Source of the DNA: Croceimicrobium sp965228705
GTDB taxonomy: Bacteria > Bacteroidota > Bacteroidia > Flavobacteriales > Schleiferiaceae
Length of the DNA stretch: 64,000 bases
Direction: 5' to 3'
Assembly (NCBI RefSeq): GCF_965228705.1
Contig: NZ_OZ245832.1
Location: 1,302,001-1,366,000 of the forward strand
In this document: piece after piece, positions 50,199 through 59,742 of the stretch
Layout of the letters: every line of letters starts with the position of its first letter
Numbering within the stretch: the first letter of the stretch is position 1
Made by a program: the position numbers and the translations under genes
The notes under the pieces: generated by a model
Database searches by the model: none
What the model was told of the DNA's origin: nothing
The model's input: the letters and a program-made list of their open reading frames with translations, nothing else

Positions 50199-52576
50199 CT
50201 GGCAACCCGCATTTTTCCCGTCAGCTCATGAATTTTCTGCACCAATTGCTCCTTCCGAACGGGCTTGGTCATGAAAGAATCCATACCGGTTTGCAAGGCC
50301 CGTTTTTGGGTCGACATAGTAGCATCGGCGGTAACGGCAATAATGGGAATTTTCTGATAGGCCTCACCTAATGCGCCGGAGCGGATGGCCGCGGTGGCCT
50401 CATAGCCATCCATATTAGGCATCTGCAAATCCATTAAGATGATGTCAAAGGCTTTATCCGACATCTGCTGTAAAGCGAGCAAGCCATCATTGGCTATTTC
50501 CAATTCCAAATTTGGGATAGTTGCTAATAAGCGCTTCAGAATCATCTGATTCATCACATTATCCTCCGCCACTAAAACCCGAATTTTGGTGCTATCCGGA
50601 ATTTCACCTTGATAAGCCCTAAGGTCGAAGCTCGAAATGTCGAAGTCCATCTCCATTGCTTCCTGACTCATTGGCTTTTCTGCTTCCTTAACATGGGCCA
50701 GACGCAAATCTAATTTCACATTAGTTCCCATGCCGGGTTCACTATCCACTTCTATTTTGGCTCCAAACAATTTTACAAGGTGCTGTACAATGGTTAAACC
50801 GAGACCCAGGCCTCCATAGCGACGTTTGTTGTTGAGTTTCATCTGATTAAAGCTTTCAAATATTTGACTTAATTCGGCTTGCGACATTCCGATACCAGTA
50901 TCGCTGAGATTCATTCGAATCCGGCAATGCTCCCCTTGATCAGTGCAATGCACCGTAAGGCGCACTGAACCTTGAGCGGTGAACTTTACCGCATTGCTGA
51001 TCAGGTTATTGAGGATTTGGCGGAAGCGTTTTTCATCACCTTGTAATTTTTCGGGGAGTTCATCTACCATTACACAATCGAATGACAAGCCTTTTTTACG
51101 CGCCTCAAAGCCCCAGGAATCTGTTACATCTGTAAAAACCTGCAGGGGGTCAAAAACCGAACTTTGATCCAATTCCAATTGTCCCTTCTCAATCTGTTCA
51201 AAGTCCAGAATATCATTCACATTGCTCAAGAGATTGAAAGAAGCACTACGCACAATGCGGTAATTCTCCATCTCTTCCGCTCCTAATTCCCTTTCCAATT
51301 GCTCAGTAGCGATGCCTAAAATGGCATTAATGGGAGTGCGCAACTCATGGGAAATATTAGACATGAAATAGGTCTTCATGGCCGATATATCTTCCGACTT
51401 CTGTAAGGCCTCTTCTTGTGAACGCTCTTTTTCTTCGCGAAGCTTCCCAATAAGATTAGTCATGGACAAGGACAGGAAAACCACTTCCAATGCAATTCCG
51501 AATTTGGCGCTATTCTGAATCCAGAAATTATTGGGCAGCATACTTAGATTATTGAGTACAAAGGCCAATAATCCCATCACTAAAAAGAAAATCCCAGTTA
51601 AGAAAAAGGGATCTACCCGCTGTACTCTAAAATGCAAGTAGACAACCGTAATCAATATTAAGATCAAACTCAGCAAACCATTGATATTGCTTAAGTAATA
51701 GCTCCAATACAGGGTGGTATCACTTAGGTAGATCAGAACGCCAACCAGGGGAATTGCCCAATAAAAGAAGCGGAAGAGATTGTAGATGGGGGGAAGTAAT
51801 TCCTTCACTTTCAAAAAACTGGCAGAGTAGCGCAAGAGGAAGAAATTGGTAAGCACTCCACTTAAGAGGATAATCTGGCTACCGAACTTCGATCCGGAGG
51901 AAAACAAATATTGGTAACTGAAACCATCCAAGGAACCTTGCAACATGGCAATGCTAATCACATAAAGACCATAATGCAGAAAGGCCTTCTCCCTTAAACC
52001 GGTATAAAAGAAGAGGTAAATCACCGCACTTAGGAAAAGCATTCCATAAAAAAGCCCCAGAAATAATTGTTCGCTGTATTGCCGTTTATAAAAGGCTTCC
52101 TCGCTATAAATCTTTGGCTGCAGGTCTAAGGTCTCTCCATCGCTTTTATAGTGAATCAAATAGGATTGATTGGATTCTGCACTCAATTCCAATGGAAATA
52201 CATTTAAGCGATGGGCCTTACTTCGCTCCTCGAAAGGAATACGATCTCCGCCGCGCCAAATGGCTTTTGGATCATTAGATTGATACACCTCGATATAATC
52301 CGTAACCGGTCGCCCTAACTCCATAAAACCCTCAAATTCATCGGACTGAGGGTTCGCAATATTTAATTTCAACCAATAATGCTTGTTGCTAAAGCCTTGC
52401 TCCGTTTTGCCATGCTCAGGAATATGAAAGGAATCTTTGGGAAACGCCTGGACATCTTCTATGCTTAAAGCCGATGAACTTGAGAAATAACTGACTTGAA
52501 CTTCCAAATCAGAATTCTGTGCAATGCTAGCCGTGCAGACAAGCAGCAAAAAGATAAGAGGGGACAGGAATTTCAT
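50195..52576 (-). CDS. Hybrid histidine kinase with 7TMR-DISM sensor and receiver
   Basis: 793 residues from the ATG at 52576, where a signal peptide begins (MKFLSPLIFLLLVCTASIAQ); the upstream 66 codons look non-coding. Extracellular DISMED2-type domain (about 25-180), seven TM helices (about 185-395), HisKA with SNISHELRTPINAILG, ATPase domain (NNLISNAVKFT, DTGIGMS, GGLGLGLTIV), and a C-terminal receiver with Asp in ILMDLQMPNMDGYEA. The protein probably senses a carbohydrate or other small molecule and signals through an unlinked regulator or phosphotransfer protein. Confidence 0.92.
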   Translation of the reverse strand: MKFLSPLIFLLLVCTASIAQNSDLEVQVSYFSSSSALSIEDVQAFPKDSFHIPEHGKTEQGFSNKHYWLKLNIANPQSDEFEGFMELGRPVTDYIEVYQSNDPKAIWRGGDRIPFEERSKAHRLNVFPLELSAESNQSYLIHYKSDGETLDLQPKIYSEEAFYKRQYSEQLFLGLFYGMLFLSAVIYLFFYTGLREKAFLHYGLYVISIAMLQGSLDGFSYQYLFSSGSKFGSQIILLSGVLTNFFLLRYSASFLKVKELLPPIYNLFRFFYWAIPLVGVLIYLSDTTLYWSYYLSNINGLLSLILILITVVYLHFRVQRVDPFFLTGIFFLVMGLLAFVLNNLSMLPNNFWIQNSAKFGIALEVVFLSLSMTNLIGKLREEKERSQEEALQKSEDISAMKTYFMSNISHELRTPINAILGIATEQLERELGAEEMENYRIVRSASFNLLSNVNDILDFEQIEKGQLELDQSSVFDPLQVFTDVTDSWGFEARKKGLSFDCVMVDELPEKLQGDEKRFRQILNNLISNAVKFTAQGSVRLTVHCTDQGEHCRIRMNLSDTGIGMSQAELSQIFESFNQMKLNNKRRYGGLGLGLTIVQHLVKLFGAKIEVDSEPGMGTNVKLDLRLAHVKEAEKPMSQEAMEMDFDISSFDLRAYQGEIPDSTKIRVLVAEDNVMNQMILKRLLATIPNLELEIANDGLLALQQMSDKAFDIILMDLQMPNMDGYEATAAIRSGALGEAYQKIPIIAVTADATMSTQKRALQTGMDSFMTKPVRKEQLVQKIHELTGKMRVAS

Positions 52577-52781
52577 AGGCGGCTTTGATTTATCTACGAC
52601 AAGAACCTCTAATCGGATTCCATCATCATTGAATTTTATCTCCCTAATGACCAAATACTTAGGAATTTGTTCACTTCTGTATCTAAATCTTACAATTTTG
52701 TATTTCAATGTACTTCCTATTGAAAAGCACAAGACTTTATTTTTTTTCTGACCTTTAGGGTCCCTTTCGACCAATGCTTAT

Positions 52782-53213
52782 ATGAAAATCAAATCGCTCT
52801 TCCTGCTTTTCTTGGCTACCAGCCTGGGGTATCAATTAAAAGCCCAAGCCGCAGAGTACCATTTTTGCGTACAAAGCGATGCCTATGAAACTTTTAAAGC
52901 TCGCGTAGTTTTTAGAGGTTTGGATTTTGGAGAAGCTTCGGCCCGAATGATGGTTCTCAATGACTTAAGTGCGGTATTAGAAGGAGAATTTAAAGTGACC
53001 GCCTTTGATGAACACTGCGATTGCTACGGCGATTGCCCGCAAGTTGAAGTAACCTCCAAAGATTGGGATGGTAATATTGGTAATCGACAAGAAGGGGTCA
53101 ATGGCATGTGGGGTTCGGCTGTGGAAATCACCGATAATATTGTATCTGAAGGCAAGGCCCTTTGGAATAATCCCGGTCAATTTCTAATGACCCGCATTTT
53201 AGGTAAAGACTAA
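52782..53213 (+). CDS. Hypothetical exported protein with cysteines
   Basis: 143 residues. Signal MKIKSLFLLFLATSLGYQLKAQA. The mature part contains AEYHFCVQSDAYETFKARVVFRGLDFGEASARMMVLND and a Cys cluster HCDCYGDCPQVEV; the latter could bind metal or form disulfides. No family recognised. The GNAT gene begins 5 bases after the stop, so they are probably co-transcribed. Confidence 0.6.
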   Translation: MKIKSLFLLFLATSLGYQLKAQAAEYHFCVQSDAYETFKARVVFRGLDFGEASARMMVLNDLSAVLEGEFKVTAFDEHCDCYGDCPQVEVTSKDWDGNIGNRQEGVNGMWGSAVEITDNIVSEGKALWNNPGQFLMTRILGKD

Positions 53214-53218
53214 ATCCT

Positions 53219-53683
53219 TTGGAACTTGATGAATTCATAGTTCCGGTATTAGAAGATTCCTATATCGAGGATTTAATGCGGATATGGAACTCGGAGTATC
53301 CCCGTCAAATTGCCTATCAAAATAAATCAGAACTCGAATCCTATTTAGCTTCCCTAAACCAAGCTCGTCATAAGCTCTTATTGAATACTGAAGGGCAATT
53401 AAAAGCCTGGTTCTGTGTGTTTCAAAGAGATTCGCTCCCCTGGTTTGCCATGCTATTGGATCGTGATATTCAGGGAATGGGGCTCGGAAGAAAACTATTA
53501 CAAAAGGCACAATTTGAGGAGCCGCTGCTCAATGGCTGGGCCGTTGATCATCCTCATTATTTAAGGGCAGATGGCAGTGCTTATCCCTCCCCGATTGATT
53601 TCTATCAAAAATTGGGTTTTAAAAAGTCGGGGAAACGTTTTGACGAAAATGGCTTATCACTGGCTCATATTCTCTGGCCTTAA
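53219..53683 (+). CDS. GNAT-family N-acetyltransferase
   Basis: 154 residues from a TTG. The acetyl-CoA loop is DRDIQGMGLGRKLLQKA (Q-x-x-G-x-G/A), followed by FYQKLGFKKSGKRF. The N-terminal part (FIVPVLEDSYIEDLMRIWNSEYPRQIAY) is the acceptor half. Substrate unknown. It converges on the anti-sigma factor gene with a 4-base overlap. Confidence 0.8.
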   Translation: MELDEFIVPVLEDSYIEDLMRIWNSEYPRQIAYQNKSELESYLASLNQARHKLLLNTEGQLKAWFCVFQRDSLPWFAMLLDRDIQGMGLGRKLLQKAQFEEPLLNGWAVDHPHYLRADGSAYPSPIDFYQKLGFKKSGKRFDENGLSLAHILWP

Positions 53684-54996
53684 AAGCCATAGCGCGTGCC
53701 GATATACAATCCCCAGGAACGATAGAGTGTCTTGTTAAAATCGGCTGGAATTCGATCCGTTCCCCGATACAAGTTGTTTAAGCTAAAATCTGTCATCAAG
53801 CCATAATACAAGACCAAATCCCCGCTCTTCCATTCCTGACCCACTTTCAGCTCCATGCCCCAGGCATCTCCATAGGATTCAGTGCGGTTTAAGCCCGCTT
53901 CTTGAGCTTGATGCAAAAATCCATAATAGGGCTGCACCCCTAAGCTTAATACCGGCCATTTACTCTGTGGACCAAAGCGGAAATGATGGTTTAATCCAAT
54001 GCCAATCCGACGGTAATTCAATTCCAACTTACGGTCTACATACTGCCCTTCTTCGTAGGTATTGTAATGAAACACCCAATCGCGGGACTGCTGCCACATC
54101 AGATTTAGAGACCAATCCGGATTAAGGCGATAATATAATTCGGCGCTAATGGCATTGCTGTATACCGCATTACTGCGCACCAAACTTCGTGGGTCCAAAC
54201 TCTCACGATACAGGCTATTGCTCAAATAATCACGTTGCCAGCTATAGCGTAGACCCAGTTGCCAGGCCTTGAATCGCTTTTTGGGATGGGTCCTAAAAAG
54301 AGGCTTGGGCTCGAAATCCCTTTGCTTTAAGAGTAAGGATGGTTTTTCCAGACCCAAATCAAACCAATCCCTAAGTTCCAGTTCGGCTTCCAATACTTCT
54401 GCATCCCTGCTTTGCTCTGCCAGCAGTATCTGCTCATCATCTGCACTAGCCACTATTGATTGATTAGTATGGAGACCATTTCCATTTGAATTTTGGAATG
54501 CATATAAACCTGCTTCTTTCGTTTCAGCAGGCTGTTTTGGGCTCCTATCTAGAGGTATTAGACTTTCGTCTGATGGGGCAGTCACATTATTAATCTGATC
54601 AGGATTCTGGTTTAACTCTTCATGATTAATGGGAGCGGACTCATCCCCTATGGATTTAGAATCCACCGTACTTGACCACCACCATCCAATGCTAAACAAG
54701 AGCAATAGCACCGCTGCCACCCGGCTAAGCACCCGGTACAAGCGCTGGCGGTTCAAATAAGAATCTATGCCCTTCCAGGCCTTATCAATGGTTAATTGAC
54801 GATTAATGCCTTCCCAAACAGATTCGGGGGCACTGGAATCTTGTTCTGCAAAGGAGTCACGTACTTTTTGATCCATCTGGCTTTCATCGCTCGACATAGA
54901 TCGATCCATCGCCTGCCAGATTCCCTCCGGGGCTTTTAGGTCCGCTGCTTCGAAGCTATCGCGAATCTTTTGATCTATGTTGGGATCCTTAGCCAT
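53680..54996 (-). CDS. Putative dual-membrane-spanning anti-sigma factor (Dma-like)
   Basis: 438 residues. The cytoplasmic N-terminus has two related copies of an anti-sigma-type motif (DQKIRDSFEAADLKAPEGIW and DQKVRDSFAEQDSSAPESVW). One TM helix (VAAVLLLLFSIGWWWS, about residue 95) follows, then a polar periplasmic linker rich in Asn, Ser and Glu (about 115-225), and from about 235 an antiparallel beta-barrel domain (LGLRYSWQRDYLSNSLY ... LYRSWGLYIGTRYGF) ending in Phe like outer-membrane barrels. Proteins linking an anti-sigma region across both membranes are known from Bacteroides (Dma1, with the ECF sigma Das1). It starts 8 bases inside the sigma gene. Confidence 0.8.
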   Translation of the reverse strand: MAKDPNIDQKIRDSFEAADLKAPEGIWQAMDRSMSSDESQMDQKVRDSFAEQDSSAPESVWEGINRQLTIDKAWKGIDSYLNRQRLYRVLSRVAAVLLLLFSIGWWWSSTVDSKSIGDESAPINHEELNQNPDQINNVTAPSDESLIPLDRSPKQPAETKEAGLYAFQNSNGNGLHTNQSIVASADDEQILLAEQSRDAEVLEAELELRDWFDLGLEKPSLLLKQRDFEPKPLFRTHPKKRFKAWQLGLRYSWQRDYLSNSLYRESLDPRSLVRSNAVYSNAISAELYYRLNPDWSLNLMWQQSRDWVFHYNTYEEGQYVDRKLELNYRRIGIGLNHHFRFGPQSKWPVLSLGVQPYYGFLHQAQEAGLNRTESYGDAWGMELKVGQEWKSGDLVLYYGLMTDFSLNNLYRGTDRIPADFNKTLYRSWGLYIGTRYGF

Positions 54997-55540
54997 TTAA
55001 TTTTTGAATTCGCTCGCGTAATAAGCCTCGCGCCCGATTTAATTGTGATTTAGAAGTTCCTTCACTAATACCCATTAAGTCTGCAATCTCACGGTGAGCA
55101 TAACCTTCTATGGCATAGAGCTTAAGCACCATGGCAGCCTTATCCGGTAAGTGATTAACCATTCCGATTAATTCTCGCGCCTGAATGCCCGAAAGCAGAT
55201 CATCGGTACTGTGCTCTTGCTTTTCATAATATTCGCGGCTTACCTCTTCCTTGCGGCGCTTAGAGCGGTAATATTCCAGGGCTTTGTTCACTATGATCCT
55301 GCGAATCCAACCCTCAAATGAACCTTCGAATTTGTAGCGATCCAGGTGGCGAAAGCAATTGATAAAACCATCTTGCAGAATATCCGCTGCTTCATCATCA
55401 TCCTTAGCATAAGTCCAGGCCACCCGATACATGGTATCTGCAAACTTTCGATATAAAGCCTCCTGATAGAGCCGGTCGTTCTTTAAACAGCCTTCAATCA
55501 GATCTTTATCGGGTAAATTTTGCAATTGGCCCAGGGTCAT
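54989..55540 (-). CDS. ECF sigma-70 factor
   Basis: 183 residues. Region 2 (LYQEALYRKFADTMYRVAWTYAKDDDEAADILQDGFINCFRHLDRYKFEGSFEGWIRRIIVNKALEYYRSKRR) and region 4 (LPDKAAMVLKLYAIEGYAHREIADLMGISEGTSKSQLNRARGLLRERI). Small two-domain ECF factor. Its 3' end overlaps the anti-sigma gene by 8 bases and its start overlaps the lipoprotein stop by 1 base, a tightly packed three-gene unit. Confidence 0.93.
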   Translation of the reverse strand: MTLGQLQNLPDKDLIEGCLKNDRLYQEALYRKFADTMYRVAWTYAKDDDEAADILQDGFINCFRHLDRYKFEGSFEGWIRRIIVNKALEYYRSKRRKEEVSREYYEKQEHSTDDLLSGIQARELIGMVNHLPDKAAMVLKLYAIEGYAHREIADLMGISEGTSKSQLNRARGLLRERIQKLNG

Positions 55541-56220
55541 CAGTAGATAGTTAGATCATTGAGTTCATCAAGGCGATTATCAACCTCAGTAAAGATTTCA
55601 CTGTTTACCGAGCGGTTAATCAATAAAGTACTTTCTCCGCCGATGCTAATCCGCTGGGCTGCTTCCAATTGCTCTGTGCGTACTCCTGAAAACCAATGTT
55701 GAGGGTTTAAGCGTAATAAACCATAATAAGAGTTCCCTTCCTCTATAACGATCTCCTGATCTCCAAACTGATCCAATGCCAGAAGGCTAAATAGCTCAAA
55801 ACTATCAACCTCCAATCGCAAGGGTACCCAAAGGCCAGTAGAATCTTGAAAACGACCTAATACTATTAAAGTGGGGATATTGGCCGAAGGAATCTCAAAC
55901 TGCAATCGAATGCTATTGTAAATTCCCTGGGGTAAATCGAATTGTAATCTGGGATAGGCCAAGGAATCCAAAGGAATTTCCATTGCCGGGGAATATCCAT
56001 TTTGGAAGAAATAGTCTTCGGCTTCCACCCGATCGCCATCGAGCTGAAAACGCGAAATGCGCAGCAGACCACCCTCAAAAAAGAGCCGGTCTAATTTTCC
56101 TCCTTCACGATTTACATCGGCGGCAAAGATTAAACTTTGCGGTGCCTTAAGGTCATAACTTTTATCGGCAGAACATGCCTGTAAAAAGATAATGAGCCCT
56201 ATTAATTTCCACTTCTTCAT
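55540..56220 (-). CDS. Hypothetical lipoprotein, DUF4382-like
   Basis: 226 residues. Lipoprotein signal MKKWKLIGLIIFLQACSADKS with lipid Cys16. Mature part (LDRLFFEGGLLRISRFQLDGDRVEAEDYFF, IPLDSLAYPRLQFDLPQGIYNSIRLQFEI, IVIEEGNSYYGLLRLNPQHWFSG) reads as a beta-sandwich of the DUF4382 kind. It is the first gene of the unit with the sigma and anti-sigma factors and may be the outer-membrane sensor or the regulated product. That assignment is inference. Confidence 0.7.
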   Translation of the reverse strand: MKKWKLIGLIIFLQACSADKSYDLKAPQSLIFAADVNREGGKLDRLFFEGGLLRISRFQLDGDRVEAEDYFFQNGYSPAMEIPLDSLAYPRLQFDLPQGIYNSIRLQFEIPSANIPTLIVLGRFQDSTGLWVPLRLEVDSFELFSLLALDQFGDQEIVIEEGNSYYGLLRLNPQHWFSGVRTEQLEAAQRISIGGESTLLINRSVNSEIFTEVDNRLDELNDLTIY

Positions 56221-56403
56221 TTGCTGTCTTCGTCCCTTAGACGGAGCTCAAAATAAAATGGTTGGAAAAAACATAATATTCCCATGATCATATTAGGAGC
56301 TTTAATCTAATCGAAATATCAAAGTACTAATATATTAGGCTAAATCAATTCCGAGATTAGGTATTGATTTGCCAAAACTAATTAAGGGTTATCTCGCCGA
56401 AAT

Positions 56404-58302
56404 CTAATCCAATGGAATCGGAATAATTTGTGAAATATAATGGTCCACCTCCCCTTGCTCATCTCGAAGCACAGTGGCTCCTAAAAGGGCAGAAAGTACT
56501 GTACCATCCTTGCGGATATAGCGCTTTTCAATCTGATAATTATCAATCTCACCCCGGTTAAGCTTTTCCAATAAGAGTAAATCTTTTTCTAAATCCTCGG
56601 GATGTGTTAACTCCTGAAAGGTTTTCTCCTTAAGTTCATCCGGACCATAGCCCAGCATTTGGCAAATCTTATCATTTACCTGCAGCCACTCGCCTTTGGG
56701 TCCAATAATAGCCATCCCTATCGCGGAATTCGTAAAATTCTGCTCAAAGGACTTTTGACTTTTACGCAGTTTAGATTCCGCTTCCTTTCGGTCTGAAATA
56801 TCCTCCGTATACATAATAATTCCCCCTACCTGATTTTTACTTTCATACCAGGGTCGAATTTCCCAACGAATCCATTGGGCATGTCCATCCATACGACGAA
56901 ATAAATCTTCTTCTCGGTTTAAGGTTTCACCCGCCAAACAGCTAAGATGTAATTGCTTCCATTCTTCTGAAATTTCCGGAAAAACATCATAATGACTGCG
57001 GCCAATGATATCCTGACCTTCCAACTTATAATCAATGAGCCATTTATGCGAGCAATTGATATATCGCATATTTCGATCGAACATCGCTATGGCCAGAGGA
57101 GCTTCCTGAATAAAGGTGCTATAGCTTAATAGCCTTTCCTTTTCATGATGAATATCGGTCCAAATCCCCACTATTCGAGGGCGTTCAAAATGCAAATCGG
57201 GTTGAAAAAGCTTACCAGATATTTGCAACCAACGGTAGCGTCCATTAGCCTTGCGCAGGCGACATTCCGTTTGAAATTCATGGGTTTTACCCACGGTATA
57301 TTCCATCAGTTCACGGCGAACTTTGGATTGCTCATCCGGATGAATTAAGTCAAACCAATAAACCTGACCTTCACGTCGCATTACTTCCAGGTCGTAGCCC
57401 AGCATTTCCGCCGCTTTGCGGTTTAAGGTCATCCGATCCGAATCGATATCCCAATCCCAGGCGCCCACATTTGCCCCTTGTAATACCTGACGGTACAATT
57501 GCCGCTCGGAGCGAATGGCATTTTGAGTGCGGATGCTTAAGTCGATATCCTGAAACATGCCGTATAACCTCAAAGCCCTGCCCTCATGGATTTCGGGAAT
57601 GCCAATTACCCGAACCCAAACATCATTACCGCTGGTATTCACAATTTGTAAGACCTCATCGAAGGGTTCACCAAAATGTTGAGCACGGTCGATGATTTCA
57701 GTGATTTTCTGTTGGGAACGACCTTCCTTATAGAACTTTAAGGCTTGTCGAAAATCCGGTTTAAAATCGGGATCTACCCCATGAATTTCCTTGGTAACCC
57801 TGCTCCAGTGAAGCTCCTTACTTCGAATATTCCAATCGTAATAGCCGATACGGGCTATTTCCGAAGAACGCTTTAGAAAATCTTCCTGGTTTTTCAGAGC
57901 ACTCATCTCCTTGAAAAACAAAAGCATCCTTTTTGCAGGACCCCTATCTTCTTTTATTATCTGCCCATTCACCTGCATCCATACCAAGCCCCCTTCGCGG
58001 TGGTAAAAACGAAGGATAACATTGTACGCTTGTTTTTCGGGATTATCGGCATGCAAGCGGAAGGTTTTTTGTTCCAAATCCTGATCTTCAGGATGAAGAC
58101 AATTCCGCCAAAAACTCAGACTGGCCTTAATTTTTTTGGCTTTATAACCCAGTTGGGCCCAAAAAACCTCATTAGCCCAAAACCTTTCTTCAGCTCCTAT
58201 TTCTCTGATGGCCAAACCATCCAGGGCTTGGGTACTTAAAAATTCAAAAACTTGATCGTTCTGGCGAAACAGATTTCGAACTTCGTTTTTAAGTGGGCTC
58301 AT
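56404..58302 (-). CDS. PAS-only multi-domain protein without output domain
   Basis: 632 residues built from about five PAS/PAC units (each 110-130): LAIREIGAEERFWANEVFWAQLGY; ARIGYYDWNIRSKELHWSRVTKEIHG; GAWDWDIDSDRMTLNRKAAEMLGYDLEVM; PLAIAMFDRNMRYINCSHKWLIDY; SAIGMAIIGPKGEWLQVNDKICQMLGYGPDEL. It contains no histidine kinase, GGDEF, EAL or DNA-binding domain and stops right after the last PAC motif (IPIPLD). It has no membrane segment. It may be a stand-alone sensor that interacts with a kinase or sigma regulator, or a gene that has lost its output domain. Next to the sigma factor unit. Confidence 0.8.
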   Translation of the reverse strand: MSPLKNEVRNLFRQNDQVFEFLSTQALDGLAIREIGAEERFWANEVFWAQLGYKAKKIKASLSFWRNCLHPEDQDLEQKTFRLHADNPEKQAYNVILRFYHREGGLVWMQVNGQIIKEDRGPAKRMLLFFKEMSALKNQEDFLKRSSEIARIGYYDWNIRSKELHWSRVTKEIHGVDPDFKPDFRQALKFYKEGRSQQKITEIIDRAQHFGEPFDEVLQIVNTSGNDVWVRVIGIPEIHEGRALRLYGMFQDIDLSIRTQNAIRSERQLYRQVLQGANVGAWDWDIDSDRMTLNRKAAEMLGYDLEVMRREGQVYWFDLIHPDEQSKVRRELMEYTVGKTHEFQTECRLRKANGRYRWLQISGKLFQPDLHFERPRIVGIWTDIHHEKERLLSYSTFIQEAPLAIAMFDRNMRYINCSHKWLIDYKLEGQDIIGRSHYDVFPEISEEWKQLHLSCLAGETLNREEDLFRRMDGHAQWIRWEIRPWYESKNQVGGIIMYTEDISDRKEAESKLRKSQKSFEQNFTNSAIGMAIIGPKGEWLQVNDKICQMLGYGPDELKEKTFQELTHPEDLEKDLLLLEKLNRGEIDNYQIEKRYIRKDGTVLSALLGATVLRDEQGEVDHYISQIIPIPLD

Positions 58303-58612
58303 AAGACAGGTAAAAGCTTTGTGAAATAAAAATCAGAAGCTCTAATATACGCTGTATAGCTGACTCTGCCTGCTATTGTTAAAAAGTTCGCAATTCGTGA
58401 AGCCCTAAAAAATAGTACTGGGAATCTTTAGGTGATTTATAAAAAATCAATCCCTGGAAGGGGTCTACTTCAACCATCAAATACTGAGGACTATAAGCCA
58501 GGTGATCCTCCACCAGATCGACAAAGTCCCTGTCTTTTCCCATAACTTTATAGGGCACAAAATCCCTTTGGCTGAGCTCCTTCTGTAAGCTTCCCCTGAT
58601 CCGAACCATTAG

Positions 58613-59386
58613 TTAATTGACTTTTCCAAAGATAGTATTGTTTTCAACCACCCCGAGGGTACCCTCGGGGTGGTTGCGTTTGGCGTATACCCTAGGCGGT
58701 ATATTTCCTAATGAATCATGAGGTTTAAAGTTGTTATAGTCATGCATCCACTTTTCTGTTTGCTCCCTTACCTGATGGATATCTTCAAAAATATATTTGT
58801 CCAGCACTCCTCGGCGGTAGCTTCCATTAAATCGCTCTATAAAAGCGTTCTGTGTGGGTTTGCCGGGTTGGATATATCTAAATTCTATTTCATGAATGAC
58901 GCTCCATGATTTAGTGAGCTCAGCAATGAACTCGGGCCCATTGTCCATTCGGATCACATCGGGTTTACCCCTGCGATTGATTAAATGATTAAGCACATAT
59001 ACTACTCTGTTTGATGGAAGTGAGAAATCTACTTCGATATGTAGTGCTTCTCGATTGTAGTCATCAATTACCGTGAATGCACGAAACTTGCGCTTGTTTT
59101 CTAGTACATCATGTACAAAGTCCATACTCCAGGTCTGATTCGGCCTATCAGGCACCACTAACGGTTCTTTTACCCGAGCGGGTAATCGCTTCTTAACCTT
59201 TCGTCTTAAAGGTAGTTTTAAAGCCACATAAACACGATGTAGTCGTTTGTGGTTCCAAGTCTTGCCTTCATTACGTAAGCGGTGATAGGCGTTCCAAAAG
59301 CCTTCCTCAGAATGTTCTTTTGCTTTCGTCAGTAATGCTTCTTCCAGCTCACGATCATCCTTTGCTTGGGCTTGATAGTAATACAC
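58613..59386 (-). CDS. IS407-group OrfB transposase (DDE), copy 2
   Basis: 257 residues identical to the copy at 16924-17697, with D, D and E catalytic residues intact and the A7G slip site at the complement of 59482-59489. The functional form is expected to be the OrfAB fusion. Confidence 0.93.
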   Translation of the reverse strand: MYYYQAQAKDDRELEEALLTKAKEHSEEGFWNAYHRLRNEGKTWNHKRLHRVYVALKLPLRRKVKKRLPARVKEPLVVPDRPNQTWSMDFVHDVLENKRKFRAFTVIDDYNREALHIEVDFSLPSNRVVYVLNHLINRRGKPDVIRMDNGPEFIAELTKSWSVIHEIEFRYIQPGKPTQNAFIERFNGSYRRGVLDKYIFEDIHQVREQTEKWMHDYNNFKPHDSLGNIPPRVYAKRNHPEGTLGVVENNTIFGKVN

Positions 59387-59475
59387 GCTTTTACTGAGGT
59401 TTAATACACGGCATGCCCTGCTAATACCGTAGCGTCTAGATATTTCCTGACCAATCTCTCTCTTACGGCAGGGCT

Positions 59476-59742
59476 TTAAAGCTTTTTTTCAATAATCTCT
59501 TTAGCTAGTTGATGATCTAGGGCCAGGTTCGCGTACATCTGCTTAAGCTTCCTGTTTTCCTCTTCAAGATCCTTTATACGCTTTAACTCCTTTCCACTCA
59601 TGCCAGCATAACGCTCTCGCCATTTGTAAAACGTTGCGGTACTAACCCCGTACTCTCGGCTCAATTCCTGTGCACTTCTACCTTGATCAAACTCTTTCAA
59701 GACCCTGGCAATCTTCTCTGGCGAAAACTTACTCTTTCTCAT
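59476..59742 (-). CDS. IS407-group OrfA, copy 2
   Basis: 88 residues identical to the copy at 17787-18053: HTH followed by a leucine-zipper-like coil. Confidence 0.93.
   Translation of the reverse strand: MRKSKFSPEKIARVLKEFDQGRSAQELSREYGVSTATFYKWRERYAGMSGKELKRIKDLEEENRKLKQMYANLALDHQLAKEIIEKKL

Noticed and set aside
50123..50371. 82-residue plus-strand ORF
   Set aside because: Mostly antisense to the receiver domain of the hybrid kinase, with no recognisable feature; only the shorter frame at 50154 is mentioned, with low confidence.
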